A DNA stretch of 64,000 nt from Eulemur rufifrons (GCF_041146395.1 NC_090986.1:47156001-47220000), one strand, 5' to 3'. Numbered from the stretch's first letter, positions 34,807 to 48,870 are shown. Program-made: numbers and translations. The notes: a model not told the origin generated them from the sequence alone.

Positions 34807-35142
34807 GTCTTAGATTCTTTTCTGCTGCTATAACAGGATATTACAGACTGGTAATTTAATAAGATCAGATATTTATTTCTCACAGTTCTGAGGGTTAGAA
34901 GTCCAGTTGGTATCCAGTGAGGCCTGCTTTTTCTTCCAAGATGGCACTTGAATGTTGCATCCTCTTGTCTTCTCACATGACAGAAGGCAGAAATGTGAAA
35001 AGGGATAAATTCTCTCCCGCAAGCCCTTTTATAATAACATAAATCCATTCATGAATGCAAAGCTCTCATGCCCTAAATGCATCCCAAAAGTGTCCACCTC
35101 CCTACACATGAATTTTAAAGCACACATTTAGACCATAGCAAT
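34807..35142 (-). mobile_element. Old MaLR-like LTR, minus strand
   Basis: Landmarks 'tctgctgctataacaggata', 'tttatttctcacagttctga', 'aatccattcatgaatgcaaa' and 'catttagaccatagcaatat' form the reverse pattern of MST/MLT-type LTRs. It is diverged and has no clear flanking duplication. Confidence 0.65.
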
Positions 35143-36880
35143 ATGTAATTTGTTTTTTTTTTTATCTCCAATAGCTTTTATGATGTGATTTTTTGGGAGG
35201 AGGTGATCTGCATTTTTACTATTATGTATTTATACTATTATTATGTATTGGTTATTGAGCATTTTAATCCTTTGAGTTCAATACTCCTTCAGTCAGATGA
35301 TGTAAGATTTTCTTTCAATCCCTAAAAAAATTATTTACTATTAGAATTTTCAATATTGGTTTTCTCTATTTGCAATTTATTTTTTTAAAGAATGCCTACA
35401 TTTGACCTTCTCATTTTATCTTCTATTTTACTAAATTTTCTTTCATACTATGTACCTCTTTAACACTTCTGTCTTGGATATATGTACTTTTCTTTGATCT
35501 GTTTACTAAAACACAAATTCTCTTTTTAGGTAGATTTAGCCTAAAAACTAATATGTGCCTGAAATTTTATATTCATATAATTATTTTTATTCCAATATGC
35601 TTATTCTTTCCTCACACTGTCATGCTCTTATCTTATGGTTTCTATTATTGTCTTTGTCTTATTTACATGTGAAATATTCTTATTTTAATTAATTTGTAAG
35701 TTTTTTAAAAACTCATTTTCAACTTAATTATTTTGTTGGGAGTTTCACCTGTCTCATCTTGTCTTGTTTTATTCTAGATATGGGATATTTAGTCTTTATG
35801 CAATTTTAAGATTAATGTCTTAGGTTGGGATTACCAAACTAGGCATTTAGTGAGATTTTGGGCCTAACATAAATGTTTACTGAGGTCTACATTATATTAC
35901 AATTTTTTGAGGGTAAAAGTCCTCTCACTCCATCCCTCCTTGAGCTTCTGGTCAATAAGACTACTTTCTGCCTCTCAAAGATAGTGGGCAGAGAATTTAT
36001 GATCCCTGTTTCACAGATATGACAGAGATTTTCAGATCCACTTTATACAGTTAGCTTCTCTTTTGGCAGGAGTCTAGGAATTATCTACTGTCATCACATT
36101 ATAATTAAAATTTCAAGTCCCTAATCAGTATTTTACTTGCCTTTTGATATCTCATGAGCTCCTTAGCTTTCACTTGTGCTCATCTGATCTGAGTTTGGGC
36201 AGCTGGGCTGTTATTATTTATTTTTTCTGTTTCTATATTATTTAAAATGTAGTATTTGAAAGTATTCAGCATTTTCTGTGTTTTAATAAAAGGGCCAGTC
36301 CGTCCAATTTAGCTCACTCTGCCATAGTAACCAGCAGTCCTCATTAGCACTGTTATACATAATACATTACTTGGAGTGTAAAATTATTTCCTCAGCTTAT
36401 CTATAAATATAGGAAACTTGACATTATCCAAAGTTTTATAATTAATTTAAAGTTTAACTGGTTAGCATATTAAGGGTTGCTATTACATAAAAAATCACTG
36501 GGTATTATATTGCCTAAAATGTATGAAAAATCATTTTCAAAGATTTAATACATTTGAAATTTAGTTTATTTTATATTGTTAATATGAGAATGAATTGTCA
36601 AATTCTGTCTTGTGTGAAATTTGTGATCAGAAAAACTAAAAAACCGAATCATTGCAAGTAGATCATTCTACAGATGTAAACCTGTTGCTTGGTGGATTTT
36701 GACTCATTATGTGCTTTTGCTTTATGTTTTAGTTGGACAAAATATTAAAGTGCTATAAAATTTATTTTCCTAACTTTTATTTAATGCTTATAGTTATAGA
36801 CTCATGGAATCTCAAAATTAAAATGTAAAAACTCTTTCCAATTTTGACCCACGAATCTGTATATCATGAAAATAAAGCCC
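35143..36880. other. Unassigned AT-rich intergenic DNA
   Basis: No recognisable gene or repeat in about 1.7 kb. The composition is T-rich on the + strand, which may reflect very old reverse L1 sequence. Confidence 0.4.
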
Positions 36881-36883
36881 ATG

Positions 36884-37233
36884 TTTTTTTTTTTTTTTTT
36901 TTTTTTTTTTTTGAAACAGAGTCTCACTCTTTTGCCCGGGCTAGAGTGAGTGCCGTGGCGTCAGTCTAGCTCACAGCAACCTCAAACTCCTGGGCTTAAG
37001 CGATCCTACTGCCTCAGCCTCCCGAGTAGCTGAGACTATAGGCATGCGCTACCATGCCCGGCTAATTTTTTGTGTATATATATTTTAGTTGTCCATATAA
37101 TTTCTTTCTATTTTTAGTAGAGACGGGGGTCTCACTCTTGCTCAGGCTGGTCTCGAACTCCTGACCTCGAGCGATCCACCCGCCTCGGCCTCCCAGAGTG
37201 CTAGGATTACAGGCGTGAGCCACCGCGCCTGGC
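36884..37233 (-). mobile_element. Young strepsirrhine-type Alu, minus strand
   Basis: A T run of about 29 (36884-36912) is followed by the complement of a full Alu dimer ending 'gccaccgcgcctggcc'. It carries the long linker (complement 'ttagttgtccatataatttc'), as in the other young Alus here. A short cccatg-like repeat lies on both sides (36878 and 37234 regions), but a long duplication is not clear. Confidence 0.92.
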
Positions 37234-37240
37234 CCCATGT

Positions 37241-40200
37241 ATTTTAAATAATGCTGAAAGGTATGTTGCTTGCTTGCACCAGCCAAATTTTATTGTGGTA
37301 TACATATTAAATATATATTTTCCAACACATCGGGACATATTAACCATTAGTATTCTATTAAAATTATTGAGAAATTTTAGTGCAGTACATTAAGGAATTT
37401 ATGAATTATGTTTTATGAAAAGTTTGGACCTGAACTGTTCCAAGTCAATGTGAAATACCTTTTAATACAGCATCTTTCTCTAAGTATTAAGCCATGCCAA
37501 TTTTATTATAAATGTAAAAACCATTAGATTTGTGTTAATTTGAAGCTTTAAATATTTGATGTGAGAATTGACAGCAATGTGAGAAATTACAAGTTAAAAT
37601 CAATGGCATTGAACAATTTTAATTAAAGAGAATAACAAAAATTTCTGTGTGTCTATACCCTAGCATGTATGTTCTAAGTGTAATAACACTTTCAGAACAA
37701 AAAAAAATGAAGTTTAACTATGAGATAAATTTTATGTTATTTGCTTTAGCTTGAAGGACAGAGTAAGAGGAAACACGTCTATGTTAGCATCATAAAGATG
37801 TATGTATATCATAAATAACTTCACCAATGCAAATCATTTACTTTCTGATTTCCCACGGATAAATAACTGAATCAATTCCTAAATGTTTTTAAATGACATT
37901 CATTTTTCCTCTTTAGATAGCACAATTATTAGCCTCTATTTCTCACATTATATTGAATTTAATTGTTTAGCCGAAAGTTAGAAATTAGGAAAACAAAAAG
38001 GGAGGCCCATTACCAATCAGCTTTTGAGGAGATTTTGGCTAGTTGTGTCAAAGAATAGATGGCTAGTAATAGTAAATGATATACTGGCATTCATAATTGC
38101 TTACCATCCCACTACTATGGAGCAAGGATTCTTCATCACCCCAGAGGATTAAATGATCGAGGTCCTCTGCCTCACTTCATGAGATCACATGCAACATGAT
38201 ATGTTCTGAGGGAACATGCAGTGCTACAAGCAGCAGGGTTCCTGTTTCCATCAAATTTTCTAGGTGATTTGGAAATAGAAAGAATAATCATGTAAGTGTA
38301 CCATTCTCTGTGATTGTGTAACCTAACAAAATATAAGAGTATTTTATGTTACATGGCTAGGAGAATAAAGCATTAATAGTTCTGATTTAGGTTTAGGGTT
38401 ACGGACAGATGGAATTGAGATGTTTTCAGTTGGGAAGAACATTTCAAGACACAAGAATTTAAATATTCATAAACAGTATATGATTTTAAAAATACCCATT
38501 TAAGTACACTGTTTTCCTGTAAGCATCTCTGCAGCTTTTTTTTAACTTTTTCATTAATTTCATCACTACCATCACTTTTTTCATTGGCATAAAAATGAAT
38601 GCAGACTCTCCTACAAAGTTTGGACAGAGATTTGTGAACTAAAAGAACATCTAACAATATTTTTGCACCTATCCCTTATTAATTTATATTTTAGAATTAA
38701 AGATTAACTTAAATTTCCAGTAACACCAAACTAGAGACGAAGTAAAAGTCAAAATGGAAGCAAAAATAAAAGTCACTCTTCTTTCAGGTTTGTCTTTATA
38801 TCTCACTGTCTAACTTTGCCTAGAAAAAAATAATAAAAATAACCCCAGGAAACCATTCACAGGTTAAATGAACTGTTACTTAATTTTTGCCTTAGCATTA
38901 CCATTGGTTCCCAAGGTAAGGGATAAACAGGGACCTATTTCCTAACATATCTAGAGCAGCATTAAAACAAAGATGGCCTTAGGCAAAATCCCAAGCTAGG
39001 ATCAGTCTTGGGAGGCTTTAATTTATTTTGCCGGGGGTGTTTTTTCACTGCTCATTATCTTCTCTCAACAACCACATTAGAGTACTGGAATTGTTGATAA
39101 GGGTTTTACCCCTTGCTTGGGTCAAGTCTCCCAGTAATTTAAACCAGTAGTCATTCTGCAGCATGAAGACCACTAAAGACTACTGTCAGATTGTGGCACA
39201 GAATTTTTCATGTTTTACTGCCTTATGTGCATTAATTTACAGTATTCTTCTGGGGAGGTTACATGGAGTAGGAAGCCTTTGTATATACTGTTGAAAGATA
39301 GCTTAGATGGTGACTGGCAGTGGGAAGGAGATTGAGTAAAATAATTAGAGGAATCAGGAAAACTATATGGGGAGACTTCAGGAGAGGGCCTTTGAATTGG
39401 TGTTTCAAAGTACTTCTACATAATAAGAAACCTCCTTAAATGTGAAGCACTTAAAACTTTTAAAACTGTATGTATGTTTAATAATAATAACAAATGGCAT
39501 TTACTGAGTGCTTATTATTTACTAGGCACTCTTGACCTCTTTGAATCTATAAAATAAATGCTGACATTTACATTGATCCATTTTATGGTAGACACCAGAA
39601 CAAATATTTAAAAAATATATTTTAAAAGTGAAAACGTCATTTAACGTAGGGATTTCAGAGACAGCTTTTCAGAAATGATTGTTCTCTTAGGATTTTCTTT
39701 AAAGAAAAACAGTGAATACTTAAGTGAAAAGTTGAGGTGGTAGAAATGAGGAAGAAAAAGAAAAAAAAAAATTCTTGTTATAAAGATTGACTGTGTACAA
39801 AAGCCCTGGTTTGCAAACAGCAAATATGTAAATTGTTTATAAGGACTGTGTGGCAAAATGAAGAATTAAGAAAGAAAACTAGGCCAGGCCAGAGGAGACT
39901 TTATGTATGCAGCCTTCAGCAGTTATTGATAGTGATTCTGGATTTGTTAAGGAGAAAACAGGATTGAAAAAGTTTAGAAAAGCTCACAGAATAAAGAGAA
40001 AGGCTGAAGAATCAGTGTCCGAAAAATGTACACAACTGAAGGAAGAGGGATAATGGAAAACAGTCAGTTATACCATGGGCCCGGCCTGCCTGGCGCTGCC
40101 TGGCCCTCCCTGGACAGTACCACTGGGCTCTTGCTGACAGTGGCATTGCCTGCAGAAACTTTACAGCCCTCAGCACATGATCTCCACTGCTACTGTCTTC

Positions 40201-42060
40201 AACAGCTTGATCACCCTGAATAATCTCCAATTGATTTGAATTCTTGAGTCATTTCCTCTACTCCAAATCCTGCTTAGGAGCATTGTGCAAGGTTGATTTA
40301 CCTATATAAGCTTCAGCTACCATCAAGCCAGATGAGGCATTTACTATCTGGTCACATTTAGCTTCTAAAGGAGGACATAGGGATCCATTTCCCACCCGAA
40401 CTCACACAATAGAGACATTCCACAAATAGGAAGTGGAATGAATATCTTTTGGACAGCAGCCTGTTGGAAAAATAATTCTAAAGTTTGGCCTACCTATTTA
40501 ATATATCAAGTCCTCATTTTGCAAGATTCTTTTATGCCCAAATTTAAGTTTTCATAGTTTAGTTAAAATAAGACCAATACTCCAACAAGCTGTTCAAACT
40601 TCAGTTGGTATATTAACTATGAGTAAACTTTGCTGCTAGTTCTTTAGTCCACAATCCACTACACGAAAAATATATGAACATCATGATCAGTGACCAATTA
40701 TACCCCTTTTCTCAAATTCTGTTGTTGATTATCTATCAATCTGTTCTTAGGTTTGTGAACAGACAGCAGAGCATGCAGTTTTGCTACTTTCTTCTCTCCT
40801 AGTAATAAACTCATGTCATTTTAACAAAGTGAAAAATCAAAAGAGGGAACTGTCCAAGAAAGATGGAAGTGCAGCAAAGAATTGGGAAGTGGTAACACTG
40901 CAAGTGCAGTTTGAATGCACTTATAGAAGAAATAGCTGACTGTGAGAATATTCACTCTGCAGCTATTCAAGGGACTCTAGATAGGTAGCCACAAGTATTC
41001 AATGAAGGTGAATTTATTCACACAAATAAGGAAAATGTTTGTGACAAAAACTATGACAATGTCCCAGAAAGAGTGATGCTAGCATGAAACTTTATACTAA
41101 AGGTCAACTCACAGATAGTTCACAAAATTGATAGAGTAAATGGTAAAATATTGAAAGTTGAGGTCACAAGTTGTATTTAATTGTCATGTTACTTTAAGTG
41201 TCTATATATTAATATCTGGAAGAGTTTCTCAAATTTTCTTTGTTTTTTATTATTAATACCTTGATTTTATTAACAGTACTGGATATTTATTTACACATTG
41301 TGTAATATTTCCTTATGATCAGATACAGTTTATGCAGTTTTAGCAGGAATATATAAATAGAGAGAGCATGCACTTTACATTTCATCATATCAGAAGGCCC
41401 TCAGTGATAAACATTTATTCCTTTACTTGCTATATTAACATTAATCACATCATTTTTTTTTACTAGACATTGTCTTTGTGAGTTTTCTTCTCTGTAAAGT
41501 TATTTATGCTCTTTATAATTAAGAAGTATGAGCATATATTGTGAAACTATATAAAAATATGACTTCTTTTCAAATATATTCCCATTTGTTTTATCATCCA
41601 CTGTTGGCATTTGTCTGAAAAAATATTTTTGTGATGAATACAAAACCGTGATTCTTCTAATTCCATCATCTCTTTCATACTTATTATTTGCCATTTCACT
41701 GTAAGGAAGAGATTTCCTATTTCCTCATTTTATATGTTTACTTGTGGATTTGTTTATATAAGTGTGGATTCAAGTATTCTTATTTCATTTGATGACTTAC
41801 AACTAATTACTCTATTTGTACAGTGGGAGCTGCTTTAAGTTGACTCCTGACATAGTGATATGTCCTTTGGATATGGGCCCATCATTCTTTGAGTACATGC
41901 TAACTTTCTATCATAGCATGTTTTTCCAGGTTTATCTTGTATTCCCACACCCAGACTTAACTCAATTCTCCAACAATGCCTCATTTCTTTTCATGAAGAA
42001 TTATATTTAAAATTAAGATTTTGTCTCTAGTCGTTCTATTTGCTCCTGGGGTGTTATTAG
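37241..42060. other. Unassigned AT-rich intergenic DNA
   Basis: Nearly 5 kb with no confident gene. A small GC-rich island at about 40070-40200 with mixed-frame coding-like sequence is discussed under findings. Other open frames, such as 38373-38657 and 39641-39856 (minus), show no domain. Confidence 0.4.
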
Positions 42061-42088
42061 TTCTAGCTCTGTTTAGACAGAGCTAGAA
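42061..42088. repeat. Perfect 12-bp inverted repeat (hairpin)
   Basis: ttctagctctgt, a 4-base loop ttag, then acagagctagaa. The stem is perfect, and function is unknown. Confidence 0.9.
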
Positions 42089-42364
42089 ATCATATCTAAA
42101 TAGATTCATGCATATAAAAACACACATGCTGTCTATAACCTACTTTATCAACATATCTAAAGCCATGGTTTATATTGATATGGGCTTACTAAGTAGGGAT
42201 TCTGTATTTAATATTGGTGAGTTACAAAGGACTCTAATAGTTTGGTTTGTTGACTGAAACATGGATCAAAAGGTATCCCACAGTGAGGCAGTTGAAAATA
42301 CTGGACAAGTTTGGGTTTAATGTTGAGGAAGAGATTCAAATGCTTAGAAAAACTGGAAATCTGT

Positions 42365-42425
42365 ATTAATTAGAGTGCTCCAGAGAAACAGATATATATA
42401 TATATATATATATAGATAGATAGAT

Positions 42426-42469
<44 letters not shown>

Positions 42470-42890
42470 ACAGAACTGGCCCATGTGGTTATAGAGGTTG
42501 AAAAGCCCCAAAATCTACAGTCAGCAAGCTGGAAACCCAAGAGAGCCAATGAGTAGTTGTAGTTCCAGTCTCACTCTGAAAACCTAAGAACAAGGAGAAC
42601 CAATGGTTTTCCAAGCTGAAAGCCAACAGGCTAGAGATCCAAGAAGAGCTGATATTTCTGTTGGAGTCCCAAGGCTGAAAAAGACCACCATCCCACCTGA
42701 AAGCAGTCAGCCAAGAGGAGTCCTCTGTATTATTACACCTGGATGGGATTCTGACTTAGAGGCATTCAGCCATAATCCTAAAATAGTAGCTTTGCCTCAT
42801 TAGCTCCTCAGCCAGATCCACTTCCAATCCAACAGCAGAAGGATGATCCTAGACTTCCCTTTTCCCAGATCTGTAACACCATTTTCCAAC
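42365..42890 (+). mobile_element. Interspersed repeat with compound microsatellite, family not named
   Basis: It opens 'gagtgctccagagaaacaga' and continues after a (TA)n/(GATA)n/(CA)n/(TA)n block with repeated 'caagctggaaacccaagaga'-type units. I recognise this arrangement as a common old primate repeat but do not assign its class. The open frame at 42603-42803 is a product of these internal repeats. Confidence 0.5.
42390..42462. repeat. Compound (TA)n(GATA)n(CA)n(TA)n microsatellite
   Basis: Four adjoining simple-repeat blocks, likely to be highly variable in length. Confidence 0.95.
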
Positions 42891-43206
42891 AGTAGTAAAC
42901 TTGGTTATCATTAGTATCACTACATTAACTTACTTCTTAATGAAATAACATACATATTTGTACAACCTCTAGTCAGCATCTTTGGTAAAAATAAATTACT
43001 ACCTATAGTTTAATATTTGCTTACAGCTCATTTATGCCTTTAACTTGAAAGTATATAGTCAAATTACTATGTTCAAGAGTTACTTGAGTTAGTTCCCCCA
43101 CCTTGCTCGTGTGATTACATCTTTTATTAAAGTATGGTTTGGTACATTTGTCTCTGTTGGTATGCCTTCCACTTTCTACCAGGTTTGATAATAATATTTA
43201 TTTTTT
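42891..43206. other. Unassigned intergenic DNA
   Basis: No feature was recognised. Confidence 0.4.
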
Positions 43207-43514
43207 TGGGCTGGAAGTGATGGCTCACACCTGTAATCCTAGCACTCTGGGAGGCTGTGGCGGGAGGATTGCTTGAGCCCAGGAGTTTGAGATCAGTCTG
43301 AGCAAGAGCAAGACCCCATCTCTACAATAATGGAAAAATTAGCTGGGCCTGGTGTTGCACACCTGTAGTCCCAGGTACTCGAGAGGCTGAGTAAGGGGGA
43401 TCTCTTGAGCCTAATAGTTTGAAGTTGTAGTGAGCTAGGATTATGCCACTGCACTCTAGCTGGGGCGACACAGCAAGGGTCTATATAGGAATAAATAAAT
43501 AAATAAATAAATAA
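43207..43514 (+). mobile_element. Older Alu with (AATA)n tail
   Basis: The dimer runs from 'ggctggaagtgatggctcac' to 'gacacagcaagggtctatat', followed by an (AAAT)n tail at about 43483-43514. It lacks the long linker of the younger Alus and has more substitutions. An atttattttt-like repeat occurs on both sides. Confidence 0.85.
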
Positions 43515-43519
43515 TTTAT

Positions 43520-44570
43520 TTATTTTTGATTATGTGAAACATAATGTGGTTCCAAAAGTTAACATAATATAAATGTTATTTATACTCAGAGAAATATTAT
43601 GCCCTTATTGCTTCTACTCCCATTAGCTTCACCTTCATCCTAACCACACATTTCAATCTCCCTCTATAGATGACACAATCTCATTAGTTCCTGTTTTAGC
43701 CTTCATAAATATGTGTATATGTTTTGTTTTGCACAAATATGTGTATATTTTATTTGTTCCTATTATTTCATACGTAAAAACTAGCAAACCATAGGTTCTC
43801 TTCTGCATTTTGCATTTTGTGCTACATGATATATTCTGGAAATTATTCTATCTTAATTTATAGTTTTTTTCATTACAACTCACAGTACACCATTTTAAGA
43901 ATGTGTTGTAATATATTTTGCAACTCTCTTATGATTCTTTTTTTGTTTACTATATTTCCTAATTTCAAATAATGTCACAATATGTAGACTTATTAATATG
44001 CTTTTTAATATTGTTGGATGGTTATTTTCTGGGTAATATACTAAAAGAGGGATGCCTGAACTAAGGTAATTACATGTGTGTTTTTGTTAGATATTATCAA
44101 TTTTCCCTACAAATATTTGTGCCAATTTATACTTACATCAGCAATATAGTAGTGATATTCTCTATCATCTTATTAAAAGACTATGTTGTTATTTTTTTCT
44201 TTTACTTGCTGCCATTTTGATAGATGAGAAAAGACATCTCAATATTGTCTATATGTTTATTTGTCTAAATGAGTTTTAAAATGTTTCACATTTTTAAAAT
44301 CTGGGTTTATGTTTTTGTGAATTGTCCATGCATACCTTGTGCCCATTTTTCTGTCAAGTTTTTTGCTTCTTTCTCTCAATTTTTAAGAATTTTAAATAAT
44401 ACTGATATTTGTCCTTTATATGCTGCACATATTCTTCTCATACTTTGTCAGTTGAATCCTATCTTATGGTTTATATTTATTATGTAAAAGCTTTATTTAA
44501 TTTGTATTATTTCAACTTTATCAATTATATCCTTTTGTTTTCATTTCATTTTTTTTCTTGAATTTAGATT
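43520..44570 (-). mobile_element. Probable old L1 3' region, minus strand
   Basis: The T-rich sequence has landmarks such as 'ttattttctgggtaatatac' and 'tttatttgtctaaatgagtt' that resemble the complement of old L1 3' sequence. No frame is open, and the assignment is tentative. Confidence 0.45.
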
Positions 44571-44574
44571 TCAG

Positions 44575-45260
44575 AAAGCATTTCCCAATCATCAATCCCA
44601 CCACTGAGCATAGATCCAAAAAAGATGAAATCAATATTTCAAAGATATATCTGGATGCCCATGTTTATTGCAATACTATTCACAATAGCCAAGATAATGG
44701 AAAAAACCTACGTGTCCATCAATAGATGAATGGATAAAGAAAATGTGGTATATATACACAATGAAATATTGTTCAGCCTTAAAAAAGAAAGAAATCCTGT
44801 CATTTGTGACAACTTGGATAAACCTGGAAAATGGTGAGTAAAATAAGCTGGGCACAAAAAGACAAATACTGCATGATCTCACTCATATGTGAGATCTAAA
44901 AAAAATGATCTCATTGAAGTACAGATTAAAATAATGTTTACTAGGAGATGGGGGAGGGGGAGATAGGAGAGGTTGGGTAGATGTTTGGTTAAAGGATACA
45001 AAATTTCATTTAGATAAGAGAAATAAGTTCAAGAGATCTATTGTATTATACAACATTGTGATTATAGTTAATAACAATGTATTGTATTCTTGAAAATTCC
45101 TAAAGGAGGGGGCATGTTAAATGTTCTCACCACAAAAAATAAGTATTTGAAGTAATGCATATATTAATAAACTTGATTTAGCCATTCCACAATCTATACA
45201 TAATTCAAAAACACCATGCTGTACATGATAAATGTATATAATTTTTATTTGTCAAGTATT
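44575..45260 (+). mobile_element. L1 fragment, ORF2 end plus 3' UTR
   Basis: 'tttattgcaatactattcac', 'ggataaagaaaatgtggtat', 'tgatctcactcatatgtgag' and 'ggggagataggagaggttgg' follow the order of an L1 ORF2 end and 3' UTR. The fragment meets the preceding reverse-strand L1 head to head at about 44570. The frames are broken. Confidence 0.75.
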
Positions 45261-48242
45261 GAAGGAAAGAAAAGAAAATCAAAACAAAAACACCAAAACT
45301 TTCTTTATGTTCAGATTATAAATTCATCCATGTTAACTTCTAGCACTTATATGATGTCATTTTTTACATTTAGAAACATAATAAATTGGGAGTTAATTCT
45401 TGCATGTGATATGAAATATGTATCTAATTTTATTTTTTTAAATGTACTTAGGCTTTGATTTTTAACTCTTGCCCTTTAATGATAGTTTAAAGTTTTCTTT
45501 TATCATTAGAAAATAAATTGACTGCAAATTTTCTGTAAGTAAAAAAACTACTTTTAAGAGAAAATAATGTAAAGCTTCATATATAATTATACCATCAGTG
45601 GATCAGAATATAATTCACAGAACAAATTTATGTGGTTATTAATTGAAATCCAATGTTATAAAACTAATGATATGTTAATTCTTTGTGTTCTTTTATAATT
45701 TTTTTAAATTTCATAATATTATGGGGGAACAAACATTTTAGTTGCATAAATTGCCCTTATACTGTTTGAGTCAAAAGAGTTTCATTCAATTTACTATATC
45801 AACATTAAAAGATACATTCCTGCAAATAAATGTGTTCAAAATTAATACCATGCATCTTAAATTAATGTTGTAGTTCTCTTTTTTGTTATATTGAAGAACA
45901 TATATCAATTTGACAAATCCTGAGAGTATGTGCTTTAGAAAAATACAAGTTTTAAATCTAAATGTATCCAATATTCTCTAAATAATACTAAACATTTCTT
46001 CATTATCTTCCAATTATACCAAATAAAAAATATACATATGAGTGGACAAAAGCATTGGTAAAGTCATAAAGTCAAGGATTATAAAATATTGGTTTTCTGA
46101 TATGAAGATTTATAAATGGTAGTGACTATATTCTAACTTTAATAATCAAAACAAATAAGACTATATTTAGATACACTGAATAATTAATGTACTCAGTTAT
46201 TCAAAAATATTTGAATGATTGCTGTAAACCAGCCCTTGATCATGACAAAAAAGGCACATAAATGAATTTCTTCCCAGAAAGAATTAAAAGGCTTCTGACA
46301 ATGGAAATCTTATTTCCTTGAATATTAACTGACTCATCTGACTAAGCCATAACTGTTGGATTGTTTATAGTAAAACCCCTTAAAATATTTTCTAAATAAT
46401 ATTTCCCCTTGTTTCTTCATCTTACCTTATCTAATGGTTTATTTCTTAAATCTTCTTTCCAGGCAAAATTGAAAAGTTTTACCTACAGTACAGCATAATG
46501 ACTAGTCAATAGTTAATATTGTACTGTATACTGGAAATTTACCGAGAGAGAAGATTTTGGATGTTCTAACTGCAACAAAACAAAAAGGGATAACTATGTG
46601 ATGAGATAGATATGTTGATTAGCTTGACTGTAGTCATTATTTCACTACATGTATATCAAAAATAATATTGTATACCTGTAATATATTCAATTTGTGTTAA
46701 AATCATTTTAAACATTCACCTACATATGTTATCCTGCCTTTTTACTAACCAATTATGTTTTTCACTCTTACCACTTCATTAATTTGTTTTTCTTAAGATC
46801 ACTATTTATTGATTGTCATATTGATAACATAATGAACCTTTTTAGCCTTCATTTTATTGAATCTCTGCACACTCCTTTGATCATGAGTTCCCACTCATGC
46901 TATCCTCACTTGGTTTCCCCAACTGCATTGTAGAGAGAGAATTTTATAACAATACTCTGTAATTTTTACAAACTTCAGTATGTTAGAAGAAGAAAAATGC
47001 TTTAAACAGGCCATAACCAGGGGGCTACACACTCTGATTTCTTAACACATCAAGATTTGGGACAATCAAATACCTGCTCCAAAAACTGTCTTGATATCAG
47101 AAGAGAATGCATTTCAGAACATTCGGATGATGAAGATGAAACCTCATGAAACTCAGCAAGAAACAGAAGGTGGACTGTAGGATTATAAGGCAGTAAACTG
47201 AGAAAGGATTATGTGAAAGTATATTTTCATAAATTGTATTTTAAAGAGGTCCTAATACAGTTGTCAGTAACAGTGATGTCCAGAAAATTTGAAATTCTTT
47301 GTTATGGTTTTAATTTTTTGAAAAATAGTATGTAATTATGCAGAGTAATAGAATGTTTTCAACTACAGCGATACTGGTTTAATCCTTAGTTCTCCTTTGT
47401 TTCTTCTATCATTTCCTTCTCATTTTCTACTGAAGATTGGGAAATCCACTCATCTCTATCTTCTTAATATATATTAAATCATCTTATCTCCCAATGCAAT
47501 CAAACTAATTCAAGTCACATTATATTTTGCATGGAGTATTGTGATAGCCTCCTTCCTGTTCTCCTTACATACGGGCTTACTCTTCATTTAACCATTCTCC
47601 AGACGGAAACTCAGAACAATCTTCCAAAAATGTAATTTGGATCTTGCTATTCCTTGACAAGAGCTCTCTTCACCACACTTGGAACACATTCCAAACTCTT
47701 ATGATCTGCAAGATTTTGTATGATTTGGCCTATAGCTTCCTCATCCAATTAATCTTATACTTTTAATTTACTCAGGATACTCCAGGAACTTAAGCAATAT
47801 TTAATTCCTGCACTGCAATGCTTAGCCCTTAGAGATGGTTCTTTCCTTAACCTGTAATACTATCTACCCATTTTTGCCCACATTTACTTTCTCAAGACAT
47901 AGGGTGTGCCAGTTTAGGTAAGCAAAAATGATTTGTTGCAACTACTATCACAATAAATATAATCTTCATCATTGAAAGTTCAACATACCAGCAGAATTCA
48001 TTAATATTAAGATACTACTGACTACCATGAATGTAATTGTCTGGAATGCTATACTATTTTGGTGTAGTTAATTTTAAAAGTTTTAACTGTTTATATTTTA
48101 GCTGCTTTAATTTTGTTGATATTCTTTGACAATATCATTAAGCGACTACTACATTAAATTACTATCATGGCTAATAAAGAAGTTCTAACAGAAATAAAAA
48201 CATTTTCATTCAGAAATATACATATATCTTTTACTATATTTA
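45261..48242. other. Unassigned AT-rich DNA with an L1 tail
   Basis: About 45695-45790 is the complement of an L1 3' end ('aatattatgggggaacaaac'). About 47400-47890 resembles an old interspersed repeat ('gatctgcaagattttgtatg') that I cannot name. No gene was seen. Confidence 0.45.
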
Positions 48243-48870
48243 CAGGCACATGTCTCTTAACAATGGGGATACATTCAGAAAGATGTGTCTTTAGGCAAGT
48301 TTCCTCACTGTGCAAACATCATAAATATACCTACACGAACTTAGGTGGTATAGCCTACTACCTATCTATGCTATATGGTATAACCTATTGACACAAACAC
48401 ACACATTAGCTTAGGCCTCTACAGAGTGAGAATGATCAATATCATTGTCTTTTACCTCCACATCTTGTCCCACTGGAAGGTCTTCAAGGTCAGTAACATG
48501 CATAGGTCTGTCATCTGCTATGATAAAAATGCCTTCTTCTATAATAACTCCGTGAGGGCCTAACCGAGGTTGTTTTACAGTTAAGTTTTTTTTTTTTTTT
48601 TTAATAAGTAGAACGAGTACAATCTAACATTATGATAAAAATTAGAGTATGGTAAATACATACATATCATTATCAACTATTCTGTACTGTGCATAATAGT
48701 ATGTGCTATACTTGTATACTACTGGAAGTAGGTTTCTTTATACCAGCATCACTATAAATGTGAGGGTTGTGCTACAACATCATTAGGCAATAGGAATTTT
48801 TCAGCTCTATGATAATCTTATGGGATTACCATTAATGCTGTCCACCATTGACCAAAATGTCATTATGAGC
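48243..48870 (+). mobile_element. Interspersed repeat, family not named
   Basis: 'caggcacatgtctcttaaca', 'ggtggtatagcctactacct' and 'gggattaccattaatgctgt' belong to a familiar old primate repeat pattern. A T run at 48588-48602 is included. Class and edges are uncertain. Confidence 0.45.

Noticed and set aside
42603..42803. 66-codon frame with repeated 'QQARDPRR/SQPRG' segments
   Set aside because: It is a translation of the internal repeats of an interspersed repeat.
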